Shown here: in pieces, positions 7,885 through 17,409 of the stretch
How the letters are laid out: each line of letters starts with the position of its first letter
Numbering within the stretch: the stretch's first letter is position 1
Origin: Microvirga subterranea
GTDB taxonomy: Bacteria; Pseudomonadota; Alphaproteobacteria; Rhizobiales; Beijerinckiaceae
Assembly (NCBI RefSeq): GCF_003350535.1
Contig: NZ_QQBB01000001.1
Coordinates: 544,727 to 608,726, forward strand
Direction of reading: 5' to 3'
Length of the DNA: 64,000 nucleotides
Position numbers and translations under genes: made by a program
The notes under the pieces: generated by a model
Databases searched by the model: none
The model's input: only the letters and a program-made list of their open reading frames with translations
Told to the model about the DNA's origin: nothing

Positions 7885-8733
7885 ATGACGAAGGCCTTCG
7901 TCGTCGGCCATCCGATCAAGCATTCGCGCTCGCCGCTCATCCACGGCTACTGGCTGAAGGAATACGGCATCGCGGGAACCTACGAGCGTCTCGACGTCGC
8001 GCCGGCCGAGTTTCCCGACTTCCTGAAGGGCTTCCACCGACAGGGCTTCGCCGGCGGCAATGTCACGCTCCCGCACAAGGAGGCCGCCTGCCGCCTCGTC
8101 GACCGCCGGACCGAGCGCGCCGAGCGGCTCGGCGCCGTCAACACCCTCTGGGTCGAGGACGGCCTCGTCTGGGGCGACAACACCGACGTGCTCGGCTTCA
8201 TGGCCCATCTAGACCGGAGCCTGGGGACAGGCTGGGAGCAGCCTGTGGGAACCGCGTTGATCATCGGTGCGGGCGGGGCGGCCCGGGCCGTGGTGGCGGG
8301 GCTCCAGGAGCGGGGCATCCCGCGCATCCTGGTGATCAACCGCACCCTGCCCAAGGCGCAGGAACTCGTCCGGGACCTGAGGGACGAGGGGCCGTCGTCG
8401 CTGGTCGCCCTCCCCTGGGCTGACATCGACCCGGCGGTGGCCGAGGCGGGCCTCGTGGTCAACACCACCTCCCTCGGAATGGCCGGACAGCCTCCGCTCG
8501 ACATCGACCTGGGGATAAGTCCGGGGACGGCCGTGGTGGCGGACATCGTCTACGTGCCGCTCAGGACGCCTCTGCTCGCTGCCGCCGAAACGCGGGGCTT
8601 GAGGACCGTCGACGGGCTCGGCATGCTGCTGCACCAGGCCGTGCCGGGTTTCGCCCGCTGGTTCGGGGTCACGCCGCAGGTCACGCCGGAGCTGCGGGCC
8701 CTGATCGCGGCCGACATCGAGGGATGCTCATGA
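7885..8733 (+). CDS. aroE: Shikimate dehydrogenase (282 aa)
   Basis: NADP-dependent reduction of 3-dehydroshikimate to shikimate in aromatic amino acid synthesis. The substrate-site motif [16 protein letters not shown] is at the N-terminus, with the catalytic lysine in GNVTLPHKE. The Rossmann glycine loop [15 protein letters not shown] and the NTTSLGM strand follow. Length is normal. Its stop overlaps the coaE start (ATGA), indicating translational coupling. Confidence 0.96.
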   Translation: MTKAFVVGHPIKHSRSPLIHGYWLKEYGIAGTYERLDVAPAEFPDFLKGFHRQGFAGGNVTLPHKEAACRLVDRRTERAERLGAVNTLWVEDGLVWGDNTDVLGFMAHLDRSLGTGWEQPVGTALIIGAGGAARAVVAGLQERGIPRILVINRTLPKAQELVRDLRDEGPSSLVALPWADIDPAVAEAGLVVNTTSLGMAGQPPLDIDLGISPGTAVVADIVYVPLRTPLLAAAETRGLRTVDGLGMLLHQAVPGFARWFGVTPQVTPELRALIAADIEGCS

Positions 8734-9344
8734 CCTTCGTGCTGGGACTGACGGGCTCTATCGGCATGGGAAAATCGGCCACGGCCGACATCTTCCGCCG
8801 CCTCGGCGTCCCGGTCCACGATGCGGATGCGGCCGTCCATGCCCTCTATGCGGGCCGCGCGCCGCCGCTGATCGAGGAGGCGTTTCCAGGCACTGTGGCG
8901 AACGGCGCCGTCGACCGGGCGAAGCTCGGGGCGGCGGTTCTGGGCCACCCGGAGCGGATGAAGCGGCTCGAGGCCATCGTGCATCCGCTGGTGCGGGAGG
9001 AGGAGGAGGCCTTCCTCCGCCGGGTCGCCCGGCCGGCATCGCTCGCGGTGCTCGACATCCCGCTCCTGTTCGAGACCGGGGCCGAGGCGCGCTGCGACGC
9101 GGTGCTGGTGGTGTCAGCGCCCGCCGACGTGCAGCGCGAGCGGGTGCTGCGCCGTCCCGGCATGACGGAGGAGAAATTTAAGGCGATTCTGGCTAAACAG
9201 ATGCCGGATGCGGAAAAGCGGGCGAGGGCGCATTTCATCCTGGACACGAGCCGGGACTTCGGCGCGGCCGGGGCCCAGGCGCGCTCGATCCTGGCCTGTC
9301 TCGCCGGGCGTCCGGGCCGCGTTCGACATCGGGGACAAGTGTGA
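8730..9344 (+). CDS. coaE: Dephospho-CoA kinase (204 aa)
   Basis: Last step of coenzyme A synthesis: phosphorylation of the ribose 3'-OH of dephospho-CoA. The P-loop [12 protein letters not shown] lies near residues 6-17, and the [11 protein letters not shown] and [11 protein letters not shown] motifs follow. An in-frame ATG exists at 8724, but the ATG at 8730 overlaps the aroE stop and starts directly at the conserved domain, so it is preferred. Its stop overlaps the dnaQ start. Confidence 0.95.
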   Translation: MTFVLGLTGSIGMGKSATADIFRRLGVPVHDADAAVHALYAGRAPPLIEEAFPGTVANGAVDRAKLGAAVLGHPERMKRLEAIVHPLVREEEEAFLRRVARPASLAVLDIPLLFETGAEARCDAVLVVSAPADVQRERVLRRPGMTEEKFKAILAKQMPDAEKRARAHFILDTSRDFGAAGAQARSILACLAGRPGRVRHRGQV

Positions 9345-10069
9345 TGCGCGAAATCGTTCTGGATACGGAAACCACCGGCACCGAGCACGCCAACGGCGAC
9401 CGGGTGATCGAAATCGGCTGCGTCGAGCTCTACAACCACATCCCGACGGGCCGCTCCTACCACGTCTACATCAATCCGCAGCGGCCGGTCTCGGCCGGGG
9501 CGCTCGCGGTTCACGGCCTATCGGACGAGTTCCTGTCCGACAAGCCGGTCTTCGCGCAGATCGTCGAGGAATTCGTGGCGTTCCTCGGCGACGGGCGGCT
9601 CGTGATCCACAACGCGGCCTTCGACGTGGGCTTCCTCAACGCTGAATTCGCCCGCACCGGCCACCCGGCCATCCCGCTCTCGGACGTGGTCGACACCCTG
9701 TCGATGGCCCGCCGCAAGCATCCCGGCGCGTCCAACAGCCTCGACGCCCTCTGCTCCCGCTACGGGATCGACAACTCCAAGCGCACCAAGCACGGGGCGC
9801 TCCTCGACGCCGAGATCCTGGCCGAGGTCTATATCGAGCTGATCGGCGGCAAGCAGGTCGGCTTCGACCTGACGCCGCGGCCCTCGTCCCGCTCGGGGAT
9901 GGGAATCGCGGCCGGTGCCGCGGCGGCGCGCGAGGCGCGTCCCCGCCAGTTCATCTCGCGCCTGACCGATGCGGAGCGCGAGGCCCACGAGGCCTTCGTC
10001 CAGAGCCTGGGCGGAACGCCTCTCTGGCGCGAGTATGTCGGCGAGCCGACGCCCGAAGGGCAGGCCTGA
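9344..10069 (+). CDS. dnaQ: DNA polymerase III epsilon subunit, proofreading exonuclease (241 aa)
   Basis: 3'-5' exonuclease of the replicative polymerase. The Exo I motif LDTETTG supplies Asp7 and Glu9, Exo II is in VIHNAAFDVGFLN, and the DEDDh histidine is in RTKHGALLDAEILAEVY. The C-terminal tail after about residue 185 should bind the alpha subunit. The ATG at 9344 shares its first base with the coaE stop; a GTG one codon earlier is possible. Next to the putative origin, this is the last gene of the rightward run. Confidence 0.95.
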   Translation: MREIVLDTETTGTEHANGDRVIEIGCVELYNHIPTGRSYHVYINPQRPVSAGALAVHGLSDEFLSDKPVFAQIVEEFVAFLGDGRLVIHNAAFDVGFLNAEFARTGHPAIPLSDVVDTLSMARRKHPGASNSLDALCSRYGIDNSKRTKHGALLDAEILAEVYIELIGGKQVGFDLTPRPSSRSGMGIAAGAAAAREARPRQFISRLTDAEREAHEAFVQSLGGTPLWREYVGEPTPEGQA

Positions 10070-10134
10070 AGCTGCCGCCCGCCTGAACCGGACGCATTCC
10101 GGCCTGAGCGGCCTGAACGGCATTCACTGAAAAC

Positions 10135-10178
10135 CCCGGACAAAAAAATCGGGCGGAGCATCGGCTGCTCCGCCCGGA
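10135..10178 (-). terminator. Rho-independent terminator after secB
   Basis: Minus-strand stem CGGGCGGAGCA / TGCTCCGCCCG with a five-base loop, followed by ATTTTTTTG. It lies about 45 bases after the secB stop, in the gap where dnaQ and secB converge. Confidence 0.9.
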
Positions 10179-10224
10179 ACACATTCGCGTGAGAAGGCGG
10201 CCCCGAAAAGCGCCCGCGATTCGC

Positions 10225-10719
10225 TTACGACAGGGTGGTCTGGCCGCCCTGCTGAGCCTGCATCTCGGCCGCGCGCTGACGGTAGAGAGCCACGAAGTCG
10301 ATCGGGTCGATGTAGAGGGGCGGGAAGCCGCCGTTGCGGACCGCGTCGGCCACCATCTGGCGGGCGAACGGGAACAGCAGGCGCGGGCACTCGATCATGA
10401 TGACCGGATGCAGCTGGTCCTGCGGGATGTTCTGGACCCGGAACACGCCCGAATAGGTGAGCTCGAAGGCGAAGAGGACTTCCTTGTCGCCGATCTTGGC
10501 GTTGCCCTCGAGGGTCAGGTCGACTTCGAAATCGGCCGCGTCGAGCTGCTTGGCGTTCACGTTGACCTGCAGGTTGATCTGCGGGCCCTGCGACTGCTGC
10601 TGCAGCGAGCGGGGGGCGTTCGGGTTCTCGAACGAGAAGTCCTTGCAGTACTGGGCGAGGGCGTTGAGCGCCGGCGCGCCGCCGTCCTGGGCTCCGTTGT
10701 TTGCCGGGTTGTCGGCCAT
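10225..10719 (-). CDS. secB: Protein-export chaperone SecB (164 aa)
   Basis: Cytosolic tetrameric chaperone that keeps preproteins unfolded and delivers them to SecA. The core [20 protein letters not shown] and the family signature [32 protein letters not shown] are unmistakable. The N-terminus [14 protein letters not shown] is disordered, as in other alphaproteobacteria. It is a single gene facing leftwards, divergent from the Tim44-like gene and followed by a strong terminator. Confidence 0.97.
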   Translation of the reverse strand: MADNPANNGAQDGGAPALNALAQYCKDFSFENPNAPRSLQQQSQGPQINLQVNVNAKQLDAADFEVDLTLEGNAKIGDKEVLFAFELTYSGVFRVQNIPQDQLHPVIMIECPRLLFPFARQMVADAVRNGGFPPLYIDPIDFVALYRQRAAEMQAQQGGQTTLS

Positions 10720-10983
10720 GGGTGTTGCTCCGAAATGGATCGAGTGGGTGGGCCCGGTCGGAGCGCTTCGGGAAAGCGCCGGATGGGTAACGGGCTATCG
10801 TGCTCCGCGCTAGCATGCTTCCCTCCCGCGAACAAGATTCAGCTTTCTCCGTCGCTTGTCCCAGGGAGAGGTGGATGTTACGACCCTGGAACCCCATATG
10901 CGAGGGATCACCCTTTGCTTTGGCCGGGGAAAACCCTGGCGCGTCACCGCGTCAGAATCGGGCAAGCCGACAACGGATCGACG

Positions 10984-11703
10984 ATGCAGGACTCCTTCGA
11001 CATCACGACCCTTATTTTCATCGTTCTCGCCGTCTTCGTGATCTGGCGCCTCCGCTCGGTGCTGGGGCAGAAGACCGGCAACGAGCAGCCGCCATTCGAT
11101 CCGCTTTCCCGCCGGGACGCCGGCCTGCGTCCGGGCAACCCGGCCGCCGAGCAGGACAACGTCGTCCGCCTGCCCTCCTCTGCCAACGGGTCCCGTCCCG
11201 CCGAGGCTCCGGTGGCGGAACGCTGGAAGGGCATCGCCGAGCCCGGCACGCCGATGTCGCAGGCCCTCACGGACATCGCCCGCGCCGAGCCCGCCTTCGA
11301 TGCGGCGGGCTTCCTCGAAGGCGCCAAGGCCGCCTACGAGATGATCGTGACGGCCTTCGCGCAGGGCGACCGACGCACCCTCAAGGACTTGCTCAGCAAG
11401 GAAGTCTATGAGGGCTTCGAGCGGGCGATCACCGAGCGCGAGCGCCGGGGCGAGAAGGTCGAAACCACCTTCGTGTCGATCGACAAGGCCGAGATGGCCG
11501 GGGCCGAGGTGAACGGCAAGCAGGCCCAGATCGTGGTGCGCTTCCTGTCCAAGCTCATCACTGCGACCCGCGACGCCGCCGGCCAGGTGGTGGACGGCAG
11601 CCCTGACACCGTGGCCGACGTCACGGACGTGTGGACCTTCGCCCGGACGCTCGGCAACCGCGATCCCAACTGGCAGCTCGTCGCGACCGAAGCGGGACAA
11701 TGA
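10984..11703 (+). CDS. Tim44/TimA-domain inner-membrane protein (239 aa)
   Basis: An N-terminal membrane helix (ITTLIFIVLAVFVIWRLRSV, residues 8-27) is followed by a polar linker and a C-terminal Tim44-like domain (FLEGAKAAYEMIVTAFAQGD, LSKEVYEGFERAITERERRG, DVWTFAR). Mitochondrial Tim44 belongs to this family, whose alphaproteobacterial members (TimA) sit in the inner membrane. The exact bacterial function is unclear. The ATG at 10984 starts the helix. The stop overlaps the mltA start, and the pairing with secB and mltA is common in this order. Confidence 0.88.
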   Translation: MQDSFDITTLIFIVLAVFVIWRLRSVLGQKTGNEQPPFDPLSRRDAGLRPGNPAAEQDNVVRLPSSANGSRPAEAPVAERWKGIAEPGTPMSQALTDIARAEPAFDAAGFLEGAKAAYEMIVTAFAQGDRRTLKDLLSKEVYEGFERAITERERRGEKVETTFVSIDKAEMAGAEVNGKQAQIVVRFLSKLITATRDAAGQVVDGSPDTVADVTDVWTFARTLGNRDPNWQLVATEAGQ

Positions 11704-12875
11704 GGCATGCCGGCCGGGTCGCCCTCGCGTGTCTCGCCTGCCTCCTGCCGCGGATCCTGACCATGCCGGCTGAAGCCGCCTCCCCGCTCGACGGCAAGGC
11801 CCGCCTCGAGGCCCTGTCCTTCGCCGATCTCCCCGGCTGGCCCGACGACGACCACGCCGACGCCTATCGGGCCTTCCTGCGCTCCTGCCGGGCGCTGGAC
11901 GCCCAGGCCGCCGAGCTTCGGCCGGCGCGGACGCCCGACCCCGATCTCCTGGCGGTCTGCCGCGAGGCCCTGAAGTCCCCGGACCTGTCCGGGGCCGAAG
12001 CCCGCGCCTTCTTCGAGGCCCGTTTCCAGCTCTTCGCAGTGGTACCCGTCGCCGGCGAGGGCTTTCTCACCGGCTATTACGAGCCCGAATTCGAGGGCTC
12101 CCGGGAGCCGACGGCCGGCTTCCGGGTTCCCCTCCTCGACCGGCCCGACGATCTCGTGACGATCCCGCAGGGCGAGACCCTGCCGGGCCTCGATCCGTCC
12201 CTCCAGGCCGCCCGCCGGACGGCATCGGGCTACGAGCCGTACCCGGACCGGGCCGCCATCGAGGACGGGGCGCTGGGCGAGCGGGCGAAGCCCATCGTCT
12301 ATCTGCGCGAGCCGGGCGAGGCCTTCATCCTCCACGTCCAGGGCTCGGCCCGGATCCGGCTCACCGACGGCTCGGTGATGCGCATCTCCTATGCGGGCCG
12401 CAACGGCCGACCCTACACCTCCATCGGGCGCCTGCTGGTGCAGCGGGGCGAGATGGACCTCGAATCCATGACGCTCGAAAAGCTCATGGGCTGGCTGAAG
12501 GATCACCCTGAGCCCGCCCGCGATCTCATGCGGCAGAACCTGTCCTACATCTTCTTCCGCGAGGCCACGGAGCTGGCGCCGGAGGACGGCCCGGTCGGCG
12601 GGGCGGGAACGCCGCTCGTGCCCCATCGCAGCCTCGCGGTCGACCGGACGCTCTGGCCCTACGGCCTGCCGTTCTGGCTCGAAGGCGCGCTTCCCCGCAC
12701 CCTGACCGAGGCGGAGCCCCTGCGGCGGCTCATGATCGCCCAGGACACCGGCTCCGCCATCGTGGGGCCGGCCCGGGGCGACTATTTCTTCGGCAGCGGG
12801 CCGCAGGCCGGCACCCGCGCCGGCCTTCTCCGGCACCGGACCCGCTTCGTGGTGCTCAAGCCGCGCATCCCATGA
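11700..12875 (+). CDS. mltA: Membrane-bound lytic murein transglycosylase A (391 aa)
   Basis: Cleaves the MurNAc-GlcNAc bond of peptidoglycan, leaving a 1,6-anhydro end. A signal sequence (ALACLACLLPRILTMPAEA) precedes the MltA domain (GYYEPEFEGS, IVYLREPGEAFILHVQGSAR). The C-terminal 3D domain carries the expected aspartates in AQDTGSAIVGPARGDYFFG. The start is the ATG overlapping the Tim44-like stop (ATGA). There is no clear lipobox cysteine, so the product may be soluble in the periplasm rather than a lipoprotein. Confidence 0.93.
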   Translation: MRHAGRVALACLACLLPRILTMPAEAASPLDGKARLEALSFADLPGWPDDDHADAYRAFLRSCRALDAQAAELRPARTPDPDLLAVCREALKSPDLSGAEARAFFEARFQLFAVVPVAGEGFLTGYYEPEFEGSREPTAGFRVPLLDRPDDLVTIPQGETLPGLDPSLQAARRTASGYEPYPDRAAIEDGALGERAKPIVYLREPGEAFILHVQGSARIRLTDGSVMRISYAGRNGRPYTSIGRLLVQRGEMDLESMTLEKLMGWLKDHPEPARDLMRQNLSYIFFREATELAPEDGPVGGAGTPLVPHRSLAVDRTLWPYGLPFWLEGALPRTLTEAEPLRRLMIAQDTGSAIVGPARGDYFFGSGPQAGTRAGLLRHRTRFVVLKPRIP

Positions 12876-13435
12876 GCAAGCACCGCCGCTTCCGACCACT
12901 CAGCCCCGAGGAGCGGCGGCTCTGGGGGCAGGTCGCCCGCAGCGTCAAGCCCCTGAAGGGCAAGGCGCCGCCACCGGAGCCGGAGCCGGAGGAGCGTCCC
13001 GCCACCAAGCCGCCGCCGGAGATCGTGCTGCCGCCCTCCCCGGCCCCGGCGGCTCCCAAGAAGCCGGCGCTTCCGCCGCTCGCGCCCCTAGAGCGCAGGA
13101 CTATGAAGGCCCTGCGCCGCGGCACGCGGCCCGTGGACGGCGTCATCGACCTCCACGGCATGCGCCAGGACGAGGCGCATTTCTCCCTCCTGAACTTCCT
13201 CTACCGGTCGCAAGGGTCCGGCCACGGGCTCGTCCTCGTCATCACCGGCAAGGGCGGCGCGGCGGGTGCGGGCGGCCTGTTCGAGGAGCGCGGCGTCCTG
13301 CGCCGGATGGTGCCGCACTGGCTGCGCCTGCCGGAGCTGCGATCTCTTGTGGTCGGCTTCGAAGAAGCCTCTCCCCAGCACGGCGGATCCGGTGCACTCT
13401 ATGTCAGGCTCCGCCGCAGGCGGGGCGCAGGATGA
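12872..13435 (+). CDS. Smr/MutS2-type domain protein (187 aa)
   Basis: Small Smr-domain protein, a presumed nuclease or nucleic-acid-binding protein. A proline-rich, charged N-terminal half (PPPEPEPEERPATKPPPE) is followed by the Smr domain with VDGVIDLHGMRQDEAHF and VITGKGG, where the DLHG and GKG motifs define the family. It overlaps the mltA stop by four bases, placing it in the tim44-mltA operon. In Hyphomicrobiales this neighbour of mltA is usually annotated as a Smr/MutS protein. Confidence 0.9.
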   Translation: MSKHRRFRPLSPEERRLWGQVARSVKPLKGKAPPPEPEPEERPATKPPPEIVLPPSPAPAAPKKPALPPLAPLERRTMKALRRGTRPVDGVIDLHGMRQDEAHFSLLNFLYRSQGSGHGLVLVITGKGGAAGAGGLFEERGVLRRMVPHWLRLPELRSLVVGFEEASPQHGGSGALYVRLRRRRGAG

Positions 13436-13439
13436 ACGG

Positions 13440-13868
13440 ATGACTCCTTTCGGTGAACGGGTGCGGCAGCTGCGCCGCGAGCGCGGCCTCCTCCTCAAGG
13501 ACATGGCCGCGCACCTCGGCGTATCGAGCGCCTATCTGTCGGCCCTGGAACGGGGCGAGCGCGGCAAACCCACCTGGACGCTGATTCAGGGCGTCCTGCA
13601 ATATTTCAACATCATCTGGGACGAGGCCGACGAGCTGGCGCGCCTCGCGGACGTGTCGGACCCGCGGGTGAAGATCGACACCGCGAGCTGCGACCCGCGC
13701 GCGACGCTTCTCGCCAACCGGCTCGCCCGGGAGATCCGCAGCCTGTCGCCGGGCGAGCTCGACGCGATCCTGAAGGTGCTCGACCGCGCCCAGGAGCGCG
13801 GCCGCCGGATGATGCCGCTCGCCGACGCGGCGCAGGATTCCGTGCAGTCCTCCTCGGCGCCCGGATAG
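13440..13868 (+). CDS. XRE-family helix-turn-helix regulator (142 aa)
   Basis: The N-terminal Cro/CI-type helix-turn-helix covers about residues 5-60 (RVRQLRRERGLLLKDMAAHL, GVSSAYLSALERGERGKPTW). The rest is helical, with no recognisable ligand domain. The ATG at 13440 lies four bases after the Smr gene stop, so it closes the mltA operon. A longer open frame upstream is a shadow of the Smr gene. Target unknown; a cell-envelope link would be guesswork from context. Confidence 0.88.
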   Translation: MTPFGERVRQLRRERGLLLKDMAAHLGVSSAYLSALERGERGKPTWTLIQGVLQYFNIIWDEADELARLADVSDPRVKIDTASCDPRATLLANRLAREIRSLSPGELDAILKVLDRAQERGRRMMPLADAAQDSVQSSSAPG

Positions 13869-13875
13869 GCCGTCC

Positions 13876-13980
13876 TGTCATCCCGGCGGTCCGAAAGGAC
13901 CGGGAAGGAGATCCGATCATCGATGGGTGCGAGCCCATGGGTTCCCTTCCCCTCCGCTTCGCTCTGGCCGGGAATGACAC
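13876..13980. repeat. Palindromic intergenic repeat, GTCATCCCGG family, copy 3
   Basis: Runs from TGTCATCCCGGCGGTCCGAA to GGCCGGGAATGACAC with the inner hairpin CGGTCC-GAAA-GGACCG and the arms GGGAAGGAGATCC and GGTTCCCTTCCCC. It fills the gap between the XRE regulator and the kinase gene. Confidence 0.8.
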
Positions 13981-14074
13981 GCAGGGCCGTCCACCCTCCC
14001 GTCCCCCGCAAAACTTGACCCGCAGCGCCGGGAATGCGAAAGCGCGCCGTCTTCCCTCCATTCTCCGGTTATCC

Positions 14075-15076
14075 ATGTCCCAGAAACGCATCGACGTGCT
14101 CACGCTCGGCAACGCCATCGTTGACGTGCTCGCCCATACGGACGAGGCCTTCCTCCTCAAGAAGAACGTCCACAAGGGCGCCATGCAGCTCATCGACGAG
14201 GCGCGGGCGGAGGAGCTCTACGGCGACATGGGCCCGGCCATCATCGTGTCGGGCGGGTCCGCCGCCAATACGGCCGCGGGCGTCGCCTCGCTCGGCGTGA
14301 AGGCCGGCTTCATCGGCAAGGTCAAGGACGACGAGACCGGACGCCTCTTCGCCCACGACCTCAAGGCGATCGACGTCCACTACGACGTCTCCCCGGCCGA
14401 GGACGGCCCGGCCACGGCGCGCAGCTTCATCCTGGTGACGCCGGACGGCGAGCGCACCATGAACACCTATCTCGGCGCCTGCCAGAACCTCACGCCCGAC
14501 GACGTGAACCCGGAGACCGTGAAGGCCTCGTCGATCGTCTACCTTGAAGGTTATCTCTGGGATCCGCCGGCCGCGAAGGAAGCCTTCCGCAAGGCCGTGA
14601 AGATCGCCCACGAGGCCGGCAACAAGGTCGCCCTCACCCTGTCGGACGCGTTCTGCGTCGACCGCTACCGGGATGAATTCCTCGGGCTGATGCGCGACGG
14701 CAGCCTCGACATCCTGTTCGCCAACATCCACGAGCTGCAGAGCCTCTACGGCACGGCCGACGCCGACACGGCGCTCGCGGCGCTGCGCGAGGAGAAGCTG
14801 CTGGGCGTCGTCACCCGCTCGGCGGATGGCGCCCTCGTGGTCACCCGCGGCGAGACCAGGGCCGTGCCGGCCTTCCCCGTCGAGCGCGTCGTCGACACCA
14901 CCGGGGCGGGCGACCTGTTCGCCGCCGGCTTCATGGCGGGCCTGACCCAGGAGCTCGACCTCGTCGACTGCGCCCGCCTCGGCGGCCTCGCGGCGGCCGA
15001 GATCATCAGCCATCTCGGCGCCCGCCCGCAGGCCGACCTGCGCGACCTGGCGCGGCAGGAAGGGCTGCTGGGGTAA
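14075..15076 (+). CDS. PfkB-family carbohydrate kinase, adenosine kinase-like (333 aa)
   Basis: Ribokinase/PfkB-fold kinase. The N-terminal LTLGNAIVDVLAHTDEAFL, the GGSAANTAAGVASLG ribokinase motif, the lid region and the anion-hole/catalytic motif DTTGAGDLFAAGFMAG are all present. Hyphomicrobiales proteins with this exact N-terminus are normally called adenosine kinase (adenosine + ATP to AMP + ADP). The substrate is inferred from family resemblance, not shown by a residue I can single out. The ATG at 14075 begins the conserved region. Confidence 0.88.
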   Translation: MSQKRIDVLTLGNAIVDVLAHTDEAFLLKKNVHKGAMQLIDEARAEELYGDMGPAIIVSGGSAANTAAGVASLGVKAGFIGKVKDDETGRLFAHDLKAIDVHYDVSPAEDGPATARSFILVTPDGERTMNTYLGACQNLTPDDVNPETVKASSIVYLEGYLWDPPAAKEAFRKAVKIAHEAGNKVALTLSDAFCVDRYRDEFLGLMRDGSLDILFANIHELQSLYGTADADTALAALREEKLLGVVTRSADGALVVTRGETRAVPAFPVERVVDTTGAGDLFAAGFMAGLTQELDLVDCARLGGLAAAEIISHLGARPQADLRDLARQEGLLG

Positions 15077-15085
15077 GCTTTCCCA

Positions 15086-15127
15086 CCGTCATTCCGGGCC
15101 CGCACCTGCGGTGCGCCCGGGATGACG
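15086..15127. repeat. Short inverted repeat, GTCATTCCGGG type
   Basis: CGTCATTCCGGGCCCGCACC pairs with GGTGCGCCCGGGATGACGG. It fills the gap between the convergent kinase and DUF202 genes and could act as a transcription barrier; there is no U-tract. Confidence 0.7.
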
Positions 15128-15136
15128 GAAGGATCC

Positions 15137-15655
15137 TCACCCGCCCGTCCGGCCGAACCAGAGGCTGAACAGGGCCGCGAGGGCCACCAGCGCCAGGAAG
15201 CCGTTGAACGCCACCATCAGGAAGGGCGGGATCCGCTGCACGTCCGGCTGGGGCGGCTGCGAGCCGGTGAAGAGCTGCCGCCACACGGCGGCAGCGAAGC
15301 AGAAGGCGCTGAAGAGCACCAGGATCGAGCCGGTCGAGACGATCATCCAGTCCGGCACCACGCCCTCGAGCAGCTTCTTGGCGCCGATGCCGGAGGCGAG
15401 CGCCGCGAGGCCCGTCCGCACCCAGGCCGCGTAGGTGCGCTCCGCCGCGAAGACCGTGCGGTTGGCGGCGAGCTCCGTGCGCCGGTCGGCGCTGTCCTTC
15501 ATCTGGACGCTGGCCTTGGCCGTGGTGCGCGCGGCCGCCTGCGTGTGCTCGGCCGCTTCCTGGGTGTTTTCGGCGGCTTCCTGGGTCTGGGCGGCCGCCT
15601 CCTTCGCGTGCTCGGCGCTGCGCTTGAGCTTGTCCTCGACGGGCTGCGTGGCCAT
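15137..15655 (-). CDS. DUF202 (YidH-type) membrane protein with N-terminal coiled region (172 aa)
   Basis: The C-terminal two-thirds is a DUF202 domain with three hydrophobic segments and the family motif FAAERTYAAWVRTGLAALAS. The first 60 residues form a charged amphipathic helix with TQEAAE-type heptads, probably a coiled coil on the cytoplasmic side. The ATG at 15655 has a GGAGG site five bases upstream and was chosen over an upstream in-frame ATG. Function of the family is unknown. Confidence 0.85.
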   Translation of the reverse strand: MATQPVEDKLKRSAEHAKEAAAQTQEAAENTQEAAEHTQAAARTTAKASVQMKDSADRRTELAANRTVFAAERTYAAWVRTGLAALASGIGAKKLLEGVVPDWMIVSTGSILVLFSAFCFAAAVWRQLFTGSQPPQPDVQRIPPFLMVAFNGFLALVALAALFSLWFGRTGG

Positions 15656-15738
15656 ACGTCCTCCGATCATCCGAGGGCACAACGCTCAAGATTGAGGAAG
15701 GTTGGCGTCCAGCCGTCCAGCCGGAAAATTCGGTGCCG

Positions 15739-16083
15739 TCAGCGCACCAGTTCGACCAGCAGCCACGACATTGCCAGCCACAGCAAGCCGCCTACGACGA
15801 ACAGGGCTCCGGTCGAGATGCCCGCGGCACGGTCTCCCCACAGCGCCTCCATCAACCGGCTCGGCTGATCCGCCGCGCTGGCGGCCAGACCCGTGGACGC
15901 ACCCGTACCGGATGCCGACCCGAAAAACATGAGCGCCCCGATCGCGCCCATCCCCAGGCCCACATAGGTGGCAGCGTCGCGCAGCTCAGTGGCCGATCTC
16001 AGGTCGAGGAACCAGGCTGCCGCCCCTGTCGCCGCAAGAGCCAGAAGGTTGAGAACGACCAGTCCCCCGACGAGGCGCCTCAC
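15739..16083 (-). CDS. Hypothetical membrane protein (114 aa)
   Basis: Three or four hydrophobic segments: LVVLNLLALAATGAAAWFL, VGLGMGAIGALMFFG and ALFVVGGLLWLAMSWLLVE. They are separated by a Ser/Ala/Gly-rich loop. No family recognised. It lies six bases after the coaA stop on the same strand and may be the distal gene of the his-coaA operon. The hydrophobic pattern makes real coding likely, but the product is unknown. Confidence 0.6.
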   Translation of the reverse strand: MRRLVGGLVVLNLLALAATGAAAWFLDLRSATELRDAATYVGLGMGAIGALMFFGSASGTGASTGLAASAADQPSRLMEALWGDRAAGISTGALFVVGGLLWLAMSWLLVELVR

Positions 16084-16089
16084 GTCGGG

Positions 16090-17088
16090 TCAGAGCCGTC
16101 TCAGCGCCACCGTCTCGATGCGGTGGCTCGCGCCCTTCTTCAGGATCAGGCTCGCGCGCTGGCGGGTCGGCACGATGTTCTCGCGCAGGTTCAGCAGGTT
16201 GATCCGGTTCCACAGGCCGTCGGCGGTGGCCATGGCCTCGTCCTCGGGCAGCTCGGCATAGCGCCGGAAATAGGACAGCGGATCGCGGAAGGCGGTGTGG
16301 CGCAGGCGTAAGAACCGGTTCACGTACCAGCGGTGCAGGTCCGCCTCGTCGGCGTCGATATAGACCGAGAAGTCGAAGAAGTCGGACACGAACGGGATCG
16401 CCGTGCCGTCCTTGGGCATGCGCGCCGGCTGGAGCACGTTGAGGCCTTCAACGATGAGGATGTCCGGCCGGTCGACCACCGTCTCCTCGCCCGGCACCAC
16501 GTCGTAGACCAGGTGCGAGTAGAGCGGCGCGTGCACGTTGCGCTTTCCGGCCTTGATGTCGGCCAGGAAGTGCAGAAGCTTGCCGGTGTCGTAGCTCTCG
16601 GGAAACCCTTTGCGCTCCATGAGGCCGAGCCGCGTCAGCTCGGCGTTCGGCAGCAGGAAGCCGTCCGTGGTCACGAGATCGACCTTCGGGGTGTTGGGCC
16701 AGCGCGCCAGCAGCGCCTTGAGCACGCGGGCCGTGGTGGATTTTCCGACCGCCACCGAGCCCGCCACCCCGATGATGTAGGGCACCTTCTCCTCCTTCTC
16801 GGCGAGAAGGAAGCGCTGGGTCGCCTTGAACAGCCCCTGCGTGGCCGCGACATAGAGCGAGAGAAGGCGCGACAGGGGCAGGTAGATCGCCGCCACCTCG
16901 TCGAGCGAGATCGGGTCGTTGAGGGATTGCAGCTGCACCACCTCGTCGGCGGTCAGCGTCATCGGCGCGTCGGCACGTAGCCTCGCCCACTCGTCCCGCT
17001 GGAAGATCCGGTAGGGCGAAAGCCCGTCGTCGTCCTCGGTCTCGTAGGCCGGCACCGCGTTGCGTTGGTCCATCAGACCCACCTTCAT
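16090..17088 (-). CDS. coaA: Pantothenate kinase, type I (332 aa)
   Basis: Phosphorylates pantothenate in the first and regulated step of coenzyme A synthesis. The P-loop [17 protein letters not shown], the [20 protein letters not shown] substrate region and the C-terminal [21 protein letters not shown] are diagnostic of CoaA. The start codon overlaps the hisE stop region (TAAATG), so translation is coupled to the his operon. An alternative start five codons further in (MDQRN) is possible. With coaE at 8730, two CoA-synthesis genes lie in this window. Confidence 0.95.
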   Translation of the reverse strand: MKVGLMDQRNAVPAYETEDDDGLSPYRIFQRDEWARLRADAPMTLTADEVVQLQSLNDPISLDEVAAIYLPLSRLLSLYVAATQGLFKATQRFLLAEKEEKVPYIIGVAGSVAVGKSTTARVLKALLARWPNTPKVDLVTTDGFLLPNAELTRLGLMERKGFPESYDTGKLLHFLADIKAGKRNVHAPLYSHLVYDVVPGEETVVDRPDILIVEGLNVLQPARMPKDGTAIPFVSDFFDFSVYIDADEADLHRWYVNRFLRLRHTAFRDPLSYFRRYAELPEDEAMATADGLWNRINLLNLRENIVPTRQRASLILKKGASHRIETVALRRL

Positions 17089-17409
17089 TTACGGCTTGCG
17101 CGCGGCCTTCTCGGCGAGCCCCGATTGCGCGGTGCGGCGCTCCAATTCGGCCATCACCTCATTTAAGGGAATATGAGCCCCCTGCAACACGACCAAAAGG
17201 TGATAGAGCACGTCCGCCGCCTCGGCCGTGAGGTTCTGCCGGTCCCCCTGCACGGCAGCGATCGCCGCCTCCACGGCCTCCTCGCCGAGCTTCTTGGCGG
17301 CCTTGGCGGGCCCGTCGGCCAGAAGCTTGGCCGTATAGGACTCGGTCGCGGGCGCCGCGGCGCGCGTGGCGACGATGCGGGCGAGGTCGTCGAGGGTGAA
17401 GGTGGTCAT
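17089..17409 (-). CDS. hisE: Phosphoribosyl-ATP pyrophosphatase (106 aa)
   Basis: Second step of histidine synthesis, hydrolysing phosphoribosyl-ATP to phosphoribosyl-AMP and pyrophosphate. The MazG-like helical core is visible as [18 protein letters not shown] and [16 protein letters not shown], with the metal-binding EE and D residues. It overlaps the preceding unknown gene by four bases and runs into coaA. Confidence 0.95.
   Translation of the reverse strand: MTTFTLDDLARIVATRAAAPATESYTAKLLADGPAKAAKKLGEEAVEAAIAAVQGDRQNLTAEAADVLYHLLVVLQGAHIPLNEVMAELERRTAQSGLAEKAARKP

Noticed and set aside
13937..14074. In-frame extension of the adenosine kinase-like gene to an earlier ATG
   Set aside because: The added codons translate the palindromic repeat at 13876-13980 and the family starts at the ATG at 14075.
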